64,000 nt of DNA from CAZRIZ01 sp050950465 (GCA_050950465.1 JBMNHQ010000002.1:310001-374000); one strand, 5' to 3'. Shown: positions 24,961-35,249, counted from the stretch's first letter. Notes: generated from the letters alone by a model not told the origin. Translations and numbers: made by a program.

Positions 24961-27639
24961 GTGGCCAAGAAGAAGAAAAAAAGCAAGAGACTAAGTTTAT
25001 ATTCTAATCTCGTTAATAATAAACAAGCCAAGAAAGACGCTCGATTAAAGAAGCGTGCCAAGCGTTATGCGGCTATGCCTAAAGATCCTTGGAAGCGATT
25101 GCTTTATCGACTCAATCCAAAGAATTTTTTACGTTGGCTATTTTCACTTGATGCCTTACGCTTCTTTGCTAAAGTTTTTGGCACCTTATTTTTAATCGGT
25201 GTTATGATTGCCACTGGTGCTTTTTTGTATTTCCGTAAAGATATTAGTAATTTAGATGCTGAAGACTTAAGTCGTCGTATTCATACTACCGTTAACACCT
25301 ATACCGACCGTCATGGCGTAGTCCTGTGGGAGGACAAGGGTGAAGGTAATTACAAGCTGGCCGTTGAGGGCGACAAAATCAGCGAATATATGAAGCAAGC
25401 CACTGTCGCACTCGAAGATAAGACGTTTTATTCCCATAAAGGCGTTAGTTTTGCTGGTATTGTGCGAGCAGTTATCAATAATATCAAAGGTGGTTCAACT
25501 CAGGGCGGTTCAACTCTAACCCAACAATTAGTTAAACAGGTGTTTTTCGCTGACGAAGCACAAAAACGTGGCGTCGATGGTATTCCACGAAAAATTAAAG
25601 AGGTTATTCTGGCTACAGAAATTGAACGTTTATATAAAAAGCCGCAAATCTTAACTATGTATTTAAACGAGTCGCCTTATGGTGGACGCCGCAATGGTGT
25701 TGAGTCTGCTGCCCAAACCTACTTCGGTAAACCGGCCCAGGATCTAAATCTTGAAGAAGCCGCCCTGTTAGCTGGCATCCCTAACAACCCGCCACTCTAC
25801 GACCCCTATAATGTAGCTGGCAACGAGGCTTTAATCGCTCGACAACACAAAACGCTGGACGCTATGGTTGAGATGGAATACATCACTAAAGAACAGGCTG
25901 AAGCAGCTAAGAAGGTGGCTATCCTAGATACTATTAAGCCATTAGTTAGTCAATTAAGTGATATTAAGGCACCTCATTTTGTACTGGAAGCTAGGCGAGA
26001 AATTGAGTCACAACTTGGTGTTAAAACTGTTCGCTCTGGCGGATTAACTATCAAAACCACCCTCGATTATGAAATCCAAAAAGCCGCCGAGTCAGCTGCT
26101 GCTACTGGAGCTGAGATGCTGCCCAAATGGGGTGCTGACAACTTAGCCATCACTGCAGTCGATGTTGAAACCGCCCAAGTGATTGCTATGGTGGGTAGTA
26201 TTGATTTCACCAGACCGGGATATGGGCAACAAAACGCCGCCACCTCACTATTAGAACCAGGTTCTAGTATTAAGCCAATTGTTGATTACGCTCCACTGTT
26301 TATGCAACGCTCAGGTGTTAATTATGGACCGGGGTCAATTTTAAAAGACGAGAACATTGACTCGTTATACTGCGCTGGTAACACCGGAAAGTGTACTATC
26401 CAAAACTACACTCGACGCACTTATGGCAATGTTACTATTCGACAGTCACTTGGTTCATCGCTTAACCGACCAGCCGTAAAAGCCATGTATATTGCTGGCA
26501 AAGAAAATGCCGTTAAGGTAGCTCAAGATTTAGGCGACAAATCTTACTGCAAGGATTCAAATGTTTATCTATCATCAGCTATTGGCGGCGGTTGCGCAGT
26601 TAAGCAGGTTGAGCACGCTAACGCTTTCGCCTCTTTTGCTCGTTATGGTAAATATAAACCGATTTCTTACGTTCTGGAAGTTAAGAACTCTAGTGGTGGT
26701 CAGTTGCTAACTTGGAAAGACGTGAAGTCGGTTCAAGCAGTTGATCCACAAGTAGCCTATATGATTGCGGACATCCTAGCTGATGCCGATGCTCGAAGAT
26801 TAACCTTTGGTGGTTCCGCCACGGCCTTTGGCTTTAAAGTTCCCGGAGTCTGGACAGCTGGCAAAACCGGTACAACTGAGAATGGGGCAGGTCGCGCCAA
26901 AGATTCTTGGATGACCGGCTTTTCAACCAAAATTGCTGCTGCTGCTTGGTTGGGTAATCATGACGGCTCACCTCTCAGATCTAGCCAAAACAATGCTGTC
27001 AGACGCATGTTTAATGATTTGATGGTTGGCGCTCACGAAATTTATAAAAATCAGGGTAAATGGACACCAGGTGAAAAAATGCAAGCCCCTGAGGGAATTA
27101 AAACTATGACCGTAGCTGGCAAAACTGACATTTGGCCTTCATGGTTTGATGCAAAAGCTGGGATTAAAACTGAAACCATCACCTTTGATAAAGTGTCAAA
27201 AAAGAAGGCCACAGCCTGTACTCCAGCAGCCGCTCGAGAAGATATTGAAATTTCTAAGACTGAGGATCCGATTACTAAGCAAGAAAACATTTCAGCACCA
27301 GAAGGTTATGACCCCGAAGCCGAAGATGACATACATAGCTGCACTGATGTTAAGCCAGAAGTGCAAATTAGCAACATTGAGCCGAGTGGCGGAAAAGACA
27401 TCTATAGAGTCACCATAACACCTAAGCAAGGGACACATGCCTTGGGCAATATGACGGTGGTGTTTGGTAATAAAACTATCTACAACGGCTCGGCTGTGAC
27501 CAAAACCTTAACCATCAGCCCAACTGCTAGTGGTCAAAATCTTCGCGTCACCGTTAGCGACATTGCTCTATATGAGACTACGCGCAATGCCATTGGTCCA
27601 GCTTTTGACCCTAAAGATAAAGACGAAGATAAAGAATAA
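24961..27639 (+). CDS. Class A penicillin-binding protein (GT51 + transpeptidase)
   Basis: This bifunctional enzyme polymerises and cross-links peptidoglycan at the outer face of the membrane. It has 892 residues. A very basic cytoplasmic tail (1-60) and a membrane helix (about 70-91) come first. The GT51 domain has catalytic Glu152 in LEDKTFYSHKG and the GGSTLTQQLVK motif. The transpeptidase motifs are SSIK at 435-438, SLN at 500-502 and KTG at 635-637. About 190 further residues look beta-rich. GTG 24961 is supported by AAGGAAA upstream. It is a single gene converging on the PIN/TRAM gene with only two bases between. Confidence 0.96.
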   Translation: MAKKKKKSKRLSLYSNLVNNKQAKKDARLKKRAKRYAAMPKDPWKRLLYRLNPKNFLRWLFSLDALRFFAKVFGTLFLIGVMIATGAFLYFRKDISNLDAEDLSRRIHTTVNTYTDRHGVVLWEDKGEGNYKLAVEGDKISEYMKQATVALEDKTFYSHKGVSFAGIVRAVINNIKGGSTQGGSTLTQQLVKQVFFADEAQKRGVDGIPRKIKEVILATEIERLYKKPQILTMYLNESPYGGRRNGVESAAQTYFGKPAQDLNLEEAALLAGIPNNPPLYDPYNVAGNEALIARQHKTLDAMVEMEYITKEQAEAAKKVAILDTIKPLVSQLSDIKAPHFVLEARREIESQLGVKTVRSGGLTIKTTLDYEIQKAAESAAATGAEMLPKWGADNLAITAVDVETAQVIAMVGSIDFTRPGYGQQNAATSLLEPGSSIKPIVDYAPLFMQRSGVNYGPGSILKDENIDSLYCAGNTGKCTIQNYTRRTYGNVTIRQSLGSSLNRPAVKAMYIAGKENAVKVAQDLGDKSYCKDSNVYLSSAIGGGCAVKQVEHANAFASFARYGKYKPISYVLEVKNSSGGQLLTWKDVKSVQAVDPQVAYMIADILADADARRLTFGGSATAFGFKVPGVWTAGKTGTTENGAGRAKDSWMTGFSTKIAAAAWLGNHDGSPLRSSQNNAVRRMFNDLMVGAHEIYKNQGKWTPGEKMQAPEGIKTMTVAGKTDIWPSWFDAKAGIKTETITFDKVSKKKATACTPAAAREDIEISKTEDPITKQENISAPEGYDPEAEDDIHSCTDVKPEVQISNIEPSGGKDIYRVTITPKQGTHALGNMTVVFGNKTIYNGSAVTKTLTISPTASGQNLRVTVSDIALYETTRNAIGPAFDPKDKDEDKE

Positions 27640-27641
27640 AA

Positions 27642-28421
27642 CTATTTATTACTGCGTTTCGATAATGGCGTTCGCCGACTACGATAGCTTTTCGAAGAGC
27701 GTTGTGTTCGACCCGATTTACCATTTTTAGTATGTTTTAATTTAGCAAACAACATCTTGCCAGCTTCAGTTTGGATAGTTCGAGTTGCTTCAATTTCTAC
27801 CGTACGGCCAATCAACTTGTGTGCATCTGCTACTACAACCATAGTACCATCAGACAAGTAGCCAACTGCTTGGTTCTCAGATGAACCAGCTTGAGTCAAC
27901 TTAATGCGTGTCGTTTCGCCTGGCAGTAACTGCATACGCAAGGTTTGCGCCAGCTCGTTGATGTTCAAAACATGGATATTCTCTATTTTTGCAACCTTAT
28001 TTAGATTAAAGTCCAAAGTCAAAAGCATAAAACCCTGCTCACGCGCCAAGCTTAATAAGCGGTTATCAACACCTTCCGGAGTTGAAGTGCCATCAGGCAA
28101 TATGGTTACTAATAGACCATCAACCTTTTGCAGATCAGTCACAATATCTAAACCGTAACGCGCCCTCGAACGTTTTTCTGAGTCGCTACCATCGGCTAAA
28201 AGTTGCAATTCAGCTACTACACTTCGTGGAATCACCAATTCATCACCCATAAAGCCAGTTTTAGCTAGGCTTAGAATTCGTCCGTCAATTAAAGCCGATG
28301 TATCAACCAAAATTCGACGCCTTTCGCCAGAACGACGACTTGATAAATGTCGAATATCAAATTTAATACTTGCTGCTAAACCAATTAAAATAATTAATAG
28401 TCCTAAAATAACTTCTTGCAT
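27642..28421 (-). CDS. PIN/TRAM-domain membrane protein (YacL-like)
   Basis: This is a 259-residue protein with an N-terminal membrane helix (3-21), a PIN nuclease fold (VDTSALIDG, with acidic residues continued in SVVAELQ and TLDFNLN) and a C-terminal TRAM domain (about 165-225), then a basic tail. The arrangement matches YacL/YacL-like ribonuclease candidates found beside radA in Gram-positives. RNA cleavage is inferred from the PIN acidic residues. It follows radA by two bases, so it is translated from the same mRNA. Confidence 0.88.
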   Translation of the reverse strand: MQEVILGLLIILIGLAASIKFDIRHLSSRRSGERRRILVDTSALIDGRILSLAKTGFMGDELVIPRSVVAELQLLADGSDSEKRSRARYGLDIVTDLQKVDGLLVTILPDGTSTPEGVDNRLLSLAREQGFMLLTLDFNLNKVAKIENIHVLNINELAQTLRMQLLPGETTRIKLTQAGSSENQAVGYLSDGTMVVVADAHKLIGRTVEIEATRTIQTEAGKMLFAKLKHTKNGKSGRTQRSSKSYRSRRTPLSKRSNK

Positions 28422-28423
28422 AT

Positions 28424-29785
28424 TTATTTTTTGTCAAGGTACTTAATTAGTACCTGACGTAAATCCTTTACTTCTTCAATAAATTTAGTATTCTGATCGC
28501 CCCTTGGCCCGATGGCGGAAATAAAACCAAGTTTTTTAGCTTCTTTGATGCGCTGAGCCGTAAACTTTACACTACGAATCTCACCACCTAGACCTACTTC
28601 ACCAAATACGACCTTCCTTGTGTCAATCTTACGTCCTGTTGCATTGGAGGCGATTGCCATAGCAACGGCTAAATCAGCTGCCGCATCATTTAGTTTTAAG
28701 CCGCCTACTACATTAACATAAATGTCTTTGTCTGACAAATTAAGCTTAGTACGACGCTCCAAAACAGCGATTAATAAGTTTAATCGATTTACGTCGAAGC
28801 CTGAAGCAGTTCGTTTTGGATAGCCAAAGTTGGTTTTGTTAACCAAAGCTTGGATCTCTACTAGCAGCGGCCGATTACCGTCCATAGAGGCCAATATAAT
28901 TGAACCATCTTCGTTAGTGCGCTCCTTAAGTAGATAAGCTGACGGATTATCTACTACCCTCAGGCCAGCCTCAGTCATGTCCATAATCGCCACCTCATTA
29001 GTTGAGCCATAGCGGTTTTTACTAGCACGTAAGGTTTTAAATATACCATAGCGGTCACCCTCGAATTGCAACACCACATCAACTAGATGCTCCAGTATTT
29101 TTGGTCCAGCGATACTACCTTCTTTAGTAACATGGCCAACAATCATTAGTGTGGTGTTGGATGACTTAGCGGCTCGAATCAGGATGTTGGCACAATTAGT
29201 AATCTGACTAACCGACCCAGGTGCCGAGCTGATTTCTTCTAATTGTAGCGTTTGGATAGAGTCGACCACCACAAAGTCGTATTTTTTACTAGCTACACTG
29301 CTAGCAATGTCTGCTGCGTTAACCGACGAGGCAAAGTCCATCTCAGCTTTTTCTGATACATTTAGGCGTCGCGCCCGATCAGCCACCTGTGCAAATGATT
29401 CTTCACCACTAACATAGAGTACTTTATGTCCCGATGTGGCCACCAAATTAGATACTTGCATTAGAAGCGTACTTTTGCCAACACCTGGCTGGCCAGCAAT
29501 TAAAATCACTCCGGCTTTAATAAAACCACCACCTAAGATATTATCTAACTCACCAATACCACTACTGATACGATCAGCTGGATTGGCTTTAGTTTGGCGG
29601 TTTAGAGGTAAAACCTCAAGTTGACGCGCTCGCCGCTGACTCTTACTAATAGCGGTTTTAGCTACCGCCGGTGCTAATTCTTCCACCAGCGTATTCCAGT
29701 TACCACAATTATCACAACGACCAGTCCACTTACTGTAGATTGTGCCACAATTTTGACAAACAAACTGAGATCTAACTTTTGCCAT
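28424..29785 (-). CDS. radA: DNA repair protein RadA (Sms)
   Basis: This is a RecA-like ATPase and branch-migration helicase in recombinational repair. It has 453 residues. An N-terminal zinc finger is intact (CQNCG, CDNCG), Walker A is GQPGVGKST, and the family motif reads KNRYG instead of the usual KNRFG. The C-terminal Lon-like domain follows. A -10 TACAAT (29792-29797) ends six bases before ATG 29785 and overlaps the stop of the preceding gene, so an internal leaderless transcript is possible as well as read-through from clpC. Confidence 0.95.
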   Translation of the reverse strand: MAKVRSQFVCQNCGTIYSKWTGRCDNCGNWNTLVEELAPAVAKTAISKSQRRARQLEVLPLNRQTKANPADRISSGIGELDNILGGGFIKAGVILIAGQPGVGKSTLLMQVSNLVATSGHKVLYVSGEESFAQVADRARRLNVSEKAEMDFASSVNAADIASSVASKKYDFVVVDSIQTLQLEEISSAPGSVSQITNCANILIRAAKSSNTTLMIVGHVTKEGSIAGPKILEHLVDVVLQFEGDRYGIFKTLRASKNRYGSTNEVAIMDMTEAGLRVVDNPSAYLLKERTNEDGSIILASMDGNRPLLVEIQALVNKTNFGYPKRTASGFDVNRLNLLIAVLERRTKLNLSDKDIYVNVVGGLKLNDAAADLAVAMAIASNATGRKIDTRKVVFGEVGLGGEIRSVKFTAQRIKEAKKLGFISAIGPRGDQNTKFIEEVKDLRQVLIKYLDKK

Positions 29786-29799
29786 ATCTATATTGTATC

Positions 29800-30837
29800 C
29801 TACAAAGTTGGCGCCTGCGACAAAGAATCAATGCTTTGATTAAGCTTTTGATATTGCGTAGCGTTATTATTATAATCCTCTATTAATTGATTGTATTTAT
29901 CTACTAAATTATTTATATATTGACGCTCATCTTCAATCGAATTTATCCTCGCTAATAAAGTTTGACGATCGTGATTAAATTGCCACTGACTAGTATAGTG
30001 ACCCCCATCAGCTCGCTGATTAAATAATTCAATATCATGATTTAAGCCATCAAGCTTAGTTGTGTATTGTTTCTGACTAACGGTAATTTCCGGCAACATA
30101 GCATCAATCTGCTGCTTCAGCTCTTCGGCTTTATTACTCAGATCCACAAACTGCTGATGATAGCTTTTATAAAAATCAACTATTACAGAGCGATTAGTAA
30201 AATAACGACTATAATAATCCTCTAAAGCTGGTGTTAATTGTGTCAACTCAGTACCCAAAATAGAATGAAGCTCGTTGGTAATTGAATCTGGATCAATGCG
30301 CCGATAATATTCCAAACGCTGTTCTAGTTCAGGTGTCTTAAATTCTTCATAATTTGTCATTATCAATTCGTCAACCTTAGGGCGCTCAAATTGATTTAGC
30401 CTAGCATAGACAGCATGCAACAGCTCATGCGCCGCTGTGGTTTCCATAATACCACTCAGTTTTGGCTCGGAAACGTGATAAATATAGATATTTTGATCAT
30501 CATAACAACCCAAAATCGATATCGTAGCCTCACGCCTAGCACACTGTTCATTAAATCTATCAGCATCGCTAACGACTGGACTACTAGCTAAAAAAACATT
30601 TTTACCTCTTTGGGTAAAGGCCAATCGATCTATTAATTGATTCACTTGACTATCTGGCTGATAATCACTTCTAACATAATAGTCCCACCAAATTCTTGGC
30701 TGCAAAAAATCTGCTAGAAAAAACCCGGCAATCATCAATATAAGAAGTAATGAGATTACCCATCCCCAACGCCACTTTGATTTTGATTTAATAGGTGGTG
30801 GATTACTTATTAGTGGCGGCTGTGATGGATTCAACAT
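29800..30837 (-). CDS. Membrane-anchored HELLH metallopeptidase candidate with coiled coil
   Basis: This 345-residue protein has a proline-rich start, one membrane helix (about 24-46) and an outside domain carrying HELLH at 137-141, the HExxH zinc signature preceded by TTAA. A possible third ligand lies in NELHSILGTE (189-197). Residues 225-340 form a long coiled coil rich in Gln and Asn. This suggests a cell-surface zinc protease held on a stalk; its substrate is unknown. It overlaps the end of clpC by 35 bases. The protease call is inference from one motif. Confidence 0.75.
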   Translation of the reverse strand: MLNPSQPPLISNPPPIKSKSKWRWGWVISLLLILMIAGFFLADFLQPRIWWDYYVRSDYQPDSQVNQLIDRLAFTQRGKNVFLASSPVVSDADRFNEQCARREATISILGCYDDQNIYIYHVSEPKLSGIMETTAAHELLHAVYARLNQFERPKVDELIMTNYEEFKTPELEQRLEYYRRIDPDSITNELHSILGTELTQLTPALEDYYSRYFTNRSVIVDFYKSYHQQFVDLSNKAEELKQQIDAMLPEITVSQKQYTTKLDGLNHDIELFNQRADGGHYTSQWQFNHDRQTLLARINSIEDERQYINNLVDKYNQLIEDYNNNATQYQKLNQSIDSLSQAPTL

Positions 30838-33277
30838 TTTGACTCACCATTTTTATTTCGCCACTACGATTAACACTAAATTCTAAAGTGTCACCCTTGG
30901 CTACTCGACCTTCTATAATTGCAGTAGCAATTACTTGCTCTAATCGATCTTCAATCAAACGTCTCAGTGGACGAGCCCCGCTTTGAACTAATAGTGCTTC
31001 GTTAACTAACTTTGTCTTCAAGCTAGGTGTGATTTTTAGACCATAACCTAATTTATTAATGCGCCGCTTTAAGTCTCCAATTAGCAAATTAGCAATCCTG
31101 CTCATATCATTCTTCGACAGATGGTTAAACACAATCACATCATCAAACCGGTTAATTAGTTCTGGACGCATAAATTTATTCAGAGCTGCTTGCGTTGCCG
31201 CTTCATCATCAGCTTTGGTAACCTTACCAAAACCTAGGCCATCAGTTTTAGCCAACACATCACTACCTAAATTGCTAGTTAAAATAATGATAGTGTTAGT
31301 AAAATCGACTGTCCGACCTTTGGAGTCAGTTAAATAACCTTCCTCTAAAATCTGAAGCAGGATATTGAATATATCTTGATTAGCTTTTTCGATTTCATCG
31401 AATAAAACTACTTGATAGGGTCGACGACGAACTGCGTCAGTCAATTTTGCCTCATCATCATAGCCAATATAACCAGCTGGTGCACCCAAGAGTCCACTGA
31501 TGGAATGTTTTTCACTGAATTCGCTCATGTCGATCCTTAATAGCGAATCACGACCACCAAAGACCTCTTCAGCTAGAACTCTAGCTAATTCAGTCTTACC
31601 AACTCCGCTTGGACCCATAAAAACAAAGGAGCCAATCGGCCGACGACCGTCCGTAATGCCGCTACCAGCTCGCCTTAAAGCATTCGACACCTTTTTAACT
31701 GCCTCAGTTTGACCAATTACTCGACGATTTAATATTTTGTCCAAGTTGGCTAATTTCATGCGACGGTCACTCTCAATCTGCGCCAATGGCACGCCAGCCT
31801 TCAGACTAACAGCACGCGCCACATCATCAATTGTTAGCTTTATTTGCTTGTTGTTGCGTTTTTTACAACGATCGATTAACTGATCGGTTTTGTCTAATTC
31901 TACCTTCACTTCAGCTGCTGTCTGGTAATCTTCCGTCTCAATCGCCTGACCCAACTTGGCTAACAGCAGGCTACGTTTTTTAATGTTTTTACGATCAGCT
32001 TCGCTAGCATAATCACCCCTCACACGTACCAATGCCGCCGCTTCATCTATTAAATCAATAGCTTTGTCGGGCAGAAAACGTTCGGAGATATAACGCATCG
32101 ACAAATCTACTGCCGCTTCAATCACCTCAGAATCAAATTCAGCCTGATGATGCTTGGCATATTTTTTACTGATACCTTTGAGCATAACGATCGCCTGTTC
32201 ACGCGACGGTTCACGCACATCGATCGGTTGCAAACGACGCGCCAGAGCAGCATCCTTTTCAATATAACGTCGGTATTCACCAAACGTAGTAGCACCAATT
32301 AACCGAATTTGACCACGTGCCAGAGCTGGCTTAAGAATATTAGCAGCATCAATTGATCCTTCTGATGAACCAGCGCCAACTAGCAAATGAAGTTCATCGA
32401 GAAAAACTATGACATGACGATTAGCCTTTAGCTCCGCTACAATTTTATGCAGACGATCTTCAAACTCACCACGAAACTTTGTGCCAGCCACCAACCCAGT
32501 TAAATCTAACTCTACAATCTGACAATCTAACAAATTAGTTGGCGCAGCACCCGCAACAATGCGTTGCGCCAAACCTTCTACAATTGCGCTCTTACCGACA
32601 CCCGGCTCACCTACTAGAACTGGATTTGATTTAGTACGGCGCGACAATACGGTAGCCAATCGCTCAATTTCCATTTCCCGACCAACCACTGGATCGAGTT
32701 TGTTTTCCGCCGCCAATCGTGTCAAATTCGTCGAGTAGCGCTGCAAAACCGAATTATGAGCTATTTTTCTTTCTCTCATAACAAATTTACGGCCATTTAG
32801 TTCGCTACGCGCCAACTCCAAAAGCTGACGATCGAAATATTTTCGCAAATTATCACGCAGAGCTTCAATGTCGGCATTTAATTTGAGTAAAAGAGCATGA
32901 GCTTGAGAATTGGTTTGCTCCAAAATAGCAAATAAGATATGCTCCGTACCAAGATAAGTTTGATTGTACTCTCGTGCTATACTCCACCCCATACCAAGTG
33001 ACAGTCTAGCTGACTCACTTAGTACCTTTACGGCAGTAAAATTATCTGGTTGAATATCCGATTTAACGCCTAATAGATCACGAACCTTATCTAACGTCAC
33101 GCCAGAGTCGGCTAAGAACTTAGTAGCAATTGCTTCTGTTTGTGAAAGAATTCCAATTAAAATGTGCTCTGTACCAATATAGCTACTATTAGTTAATTGT
33201 GACCACAAGTCTGCTGTTACCAAACTAGCTTTGGCATTTTCAGTTAGATTACTAATCAATTCCCCAAAATCTTCCAT
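30803..33277 (-). CDS. clpC: ATP-dependent Clp protease ATP-binding subunit ClpC
   Basis: This AAA+ unfoldase feeds substrates to ClpP. It has 824 residues. Two Clp N-repeats (about 5-150), first AAA domain (Walker A GEPGVGKSA, Walker B VIVFLDELH), a middle coiled region, second AAA domain (GPSGVGKTELA, VVLFDEIEKA) and a C-terminal D2-small domain are seen. DGLGFGK carries an LGF tripeptide that fits the ClpP-docking loop. An extended -10 TGCTATAAT lies 12 bases before ATG 33277. The clpC-radA-yacL order resembles that of Gram-positives. Confidence 0.96.
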   Translation of the reverse strand: MEDFGELISNLTENAKASLVTADLWSQLTNSSYIGTEHILIGILSQTEAIATKFLADSGVTLDKVRDLLGVKSDIQPDNFTAVKVLSESARLSLGMGWSIAREYNQTYLGTEHILFAILEQTNSQAHALLLKLNADIEALRDNLRKYFDRQLLELARSELNGRKFVMRERKIAHNSVLQRYSTNLTRLAAENKLDPVVGREMEIERLATVLSRRTKSNPVLVGEPGVGKSAIVEGLAQRIVAGAAPTNLLDCQIVELDLTGLVAGTKFRGEFEDRLHKIVAELKANRHVIVFLDELHLLVGAGSSEGSIDAANILKPALARGQIRLIGATTFGEYRRYIEKDAALARRLQPIDVREPSREQAIVMLKGISKKYAKHHQAEFDSEVIEAAVDLSMRYISERFLPDKAIDLIDEAAALVRVRGDYASEADRKNIKKRSLLLAKLGQAIETEDYQTAAEVKVELDKTDQLIDRCKKRNNKQIKLTIDDVARAVSLKAGVPLAQIESDRRMKLANLDKILNRRVIGQTEAVKKVSNALRRAGSGITDGRRPIGSFVFMGPSGVGKTELARVLAEEVFGGRDSLLRIDMSEFSEKHSISGLLGAPAGYIGYDDEAKLTDAVRRRPYQVVLFDEIEKANQDIFNILLQILEEGYLTDSKGRTVDFTNTIIILTSNLGSDVLAKTDGLGFGKVTKADDEAATQAALNKFMRPELINRFDDVIVFNHLSKNDMSRIANLLIGDLKRRINKLGYGLKITPSLKTKLVNEALLVQSGARPLRRLIEDRLEQVIATAIIEGRVAKGDTLEFSVNRSGEIKMVSQNVESITAATNK

Positions 33278-33338
33278 AAGTCACCCTTAATTATAGCATA
33301 AGGGATGTGATGATTTTAGAATTATACAAGACGTCGAT

Positions 33339-34448
33339 TTACTGAGCGTCTTCAATAGCTGAGAGCAAGTCGTCTTCAGCATTTTTGCGCACTTTTTTAG
33401 CCTTGGTCTCAAGTGGCGTAATGTCAATCTCATAACCTGACAGGGCGCTGGCTAGCTGGACGTTCTGACCACCTCGACCAATTGCAATTGATTGCTGATC
33501 TGGTGTCACAAAAGCCTTAGCGGTTTTTGCCTTTTCATCAATCTCAACTTTAACAATTTCTGCTGGACTAAGGGCGTTGTAAATTAAGTCGGCTGGATTT
33601 TCACTATAACTAATCACATCGATCTTTTCACGATCACCGATTTCCATCATAACAGTTTGAATACGAACACCATGACCGCCAACTAAAGTACCGACTGGAT
33701 CAATACCAGGCATACTTGAGGCCACAGCAATCTTAGTGCGAACACCAGCTTCACGCGCTAGAGCCTTAATTTCCACTGCACCACTCTCCATTTCTGGCAC
33801 TTCACTACGAAACAATTCGATAATAAATTGCTCGTCAGCTCGACTTAAAATTAACTGCGTTCCATGCAAGCCACGATCAATTTCCTTAATTAACACCTTA
33901 ATACGACTACCAATGCTATAAAACTCACCCGGAATCTGTTCACGCTTCGGAATAATTCCTACGCCTTTACCTAATTCCACATAAACCGTACCACGATCAA
34001 CTCGAACAATATTGCCGTTAACCACCTCGCCAATACGACTTTCGTATTCAGTGATCATAACTTCCTTTTCAGCTTCCTTCAGTCGCTGTGTAAAAACTTG
34101 CTTAGCGGTCTGTGCCGCCACACGGCCAAATGAAGTAACCGAATGTTCATCTTCAATTACACCGCCAAGCTCGATGTCTTTTTTTATCTTTTTAGCATCT
34201 TTCAGGCTAACTTGGTTAGCTTCGTTCTCAACCTCCTCAACTACTTCACGCACTACAAAAACTGTTGCTTCACCAGTGTTGGTATTGAGAATAGCGCGCA
34301 CTACTTGATCACGATCGCCATTGTCACGTCGCCAAGCCGCTGCAATCGCTTGTTCAACCACCTCTAAAACCTTCTCTTCTGATAAGTTTTTTTCATCAGC
34401 AATCACTGGCACTAGAGCCAAAAGTTGCTTTAAGTTCAATTCTTCCAT
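33339..34448 (-). CDS. nusA: Transcription termination/antitermination factor NusA
   Basis: NusA binds RNA polymerase and modulates pausing, termination and antitermination. It has 369 residues. The N-terminal polymerase-binding domain (1-125), an S1 domain (GEVVNGNIVRVDRGTVYVEL) and two KH domains (GGHGVRIQTV and SIAIGRGGQNVQLA) are present. The C-terminal acidic repeats found in proteobacteria are absent, as in Gram-positives. AGGAAG precedes ATG 34448. Its leader carries an intrinsic terminator. Confidence 0.97.
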   Translation of the reverse strand: MEELNLKQLLALVPVIADEKNLSEEKVLEVVEQAIAAAWRRDNGDRDQVVRAILNTNTGEATVFVVREVVEEVENEANQVSLKDAKKIKKDIELGGVIEDEHSVTSFGRVAAQTAKQVFTQRLKEAEKEVMITEYESRIGEVVNGNIVRVDRGTVYVELGKGVGIIPKREQIPGEFYSIGSRIKVLIKEIDRGLHGTQLILSRADEQFIIELFRSEVPEMESGAVEIKALAREAGVRTKIAVASSMPGIDPVGTLVGGHGVRIQTVMMEIGDREKIDVISYSENPADLIYNALSPAEIVKVEIDEKAKTAKAFVTPDQQSIAIGRGGQNVQLASALSGYEIDITPLETKAKKVRKNAEDDLLSAIEDAQ

Positions 34449-34474
34449 ATTCTTCCTTTCGTTTACCCTCTCAT

Positions 34475-34502
34475 AAAAACATCCGACCCTTGTTGGCCGG
34501 AT
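34475..34502 (-). terminator. Intrinsic terminator in the nusA leader (attenuator)
   Basis: On the minus strand ATCCGGCC pairs with GGTCGGAT (eight bp, one wobble, six-to-seven-base loop), then G and five T. It lies between the nusA -10 (TATAAT 34519-34524) and its start codon, so it can only act on nusA transcripts. Confidence 0.75.
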
Positions 34503-34598
34503 AATTCAGTATAATTGTATTATACAGCCTTTGATAGACTCACGCAAGCTAAAATGAAACAAACTTATGTTATCATTAATCACACAGATAACATTGCT

Positions 34599-35249
34599 AT
34601 GAAAGATGATTTAAACCTCGCATCCATTAAGTTAACCGGACGAATTGTTTTTATTAGCGGAATTATTATATTCGCTACGCCGCTTTTAGCAAAGACTACG
34701 CTAGCGAGTACTTCTACGATAATGCCCCTAGCTATCACCCTTGTATTATACACGATAGCCCTATGCTTAAACATATTCTTGCCCATCAGGTTTGCTAGTA
34801 ACAGTAAAGACAAGCACAGCACCTTAAAGGCCACAGCGCTACCGATAGCGCAAATTGCACTTGCCACAACCCTCATCGTTGATCTGTGTAATTGCGGGCC
34901 AATATCGGAAATTTTGCCAACAATCGAAGATGTTTTCGTTACAGCATCAGCCCTCTGTGCAATTCCAAAAATAGTTGCCGAGTTGCCAATGGCACCAGAG
35001 CCATCAACTGCTCAAATAATAATCCCCACTATACTAGCACTAACTGCGCTCTATATCGCCTTTTATCAAATTACAAAACAGCGACATAAAATTACCGATC
35101 AATCCTCAATTATAGTGATTGCCACCTGCTTAGTGTTTTTAATCAGTATAGCAGCCGCAATGATCTCACAGAAATCAGTCAACAGCAGCCGCCCAAGTTG
35201 CTATAAAGGTTCACTTAGCCCACCAGACCCACCAGGTCTCGCGGAATAA
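34599..35249 (+). CDS. Four-helix membrane protein, paralogue A
   Basis: This protein of about 216 residues has four predicted membrane helices and a short C-terminal outside tail. It is clearly related to the next gene: RFAS, the PIAQ/PVTQ helix, VDLCNCGPISEIL against IDLKACGLISKML, and YIAFYQITKQRHKI against YIIFYLITKYRHKL align in order. The start is uncertain: the frame is open to TTG 34515, ATG 34554 is possible, and ATG 34599 best matches the paralogue and has a GATAAC -10-like element six bases upstream. It diverges from nusA. No family is recognised. Confidence 0.75.
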   Translation: MKDDLNLASIKLTGRIVFISGIIIFATPLLAKTTLASTSTIMPLAITLVLYTIALCLNIFLPIRFASNSKDKHSTLKATALPIAQIALATTLIVDLCNCGPISEILPTIEDVFVTASALCAIPKIVAELPMAPEPSTAQIIIPTILALTALYIAFYQITKQRHKITDQSSIIVIATCLVFLISIAAAMISQKSVNSSRPSCYKGSLSPPDPPGLAE

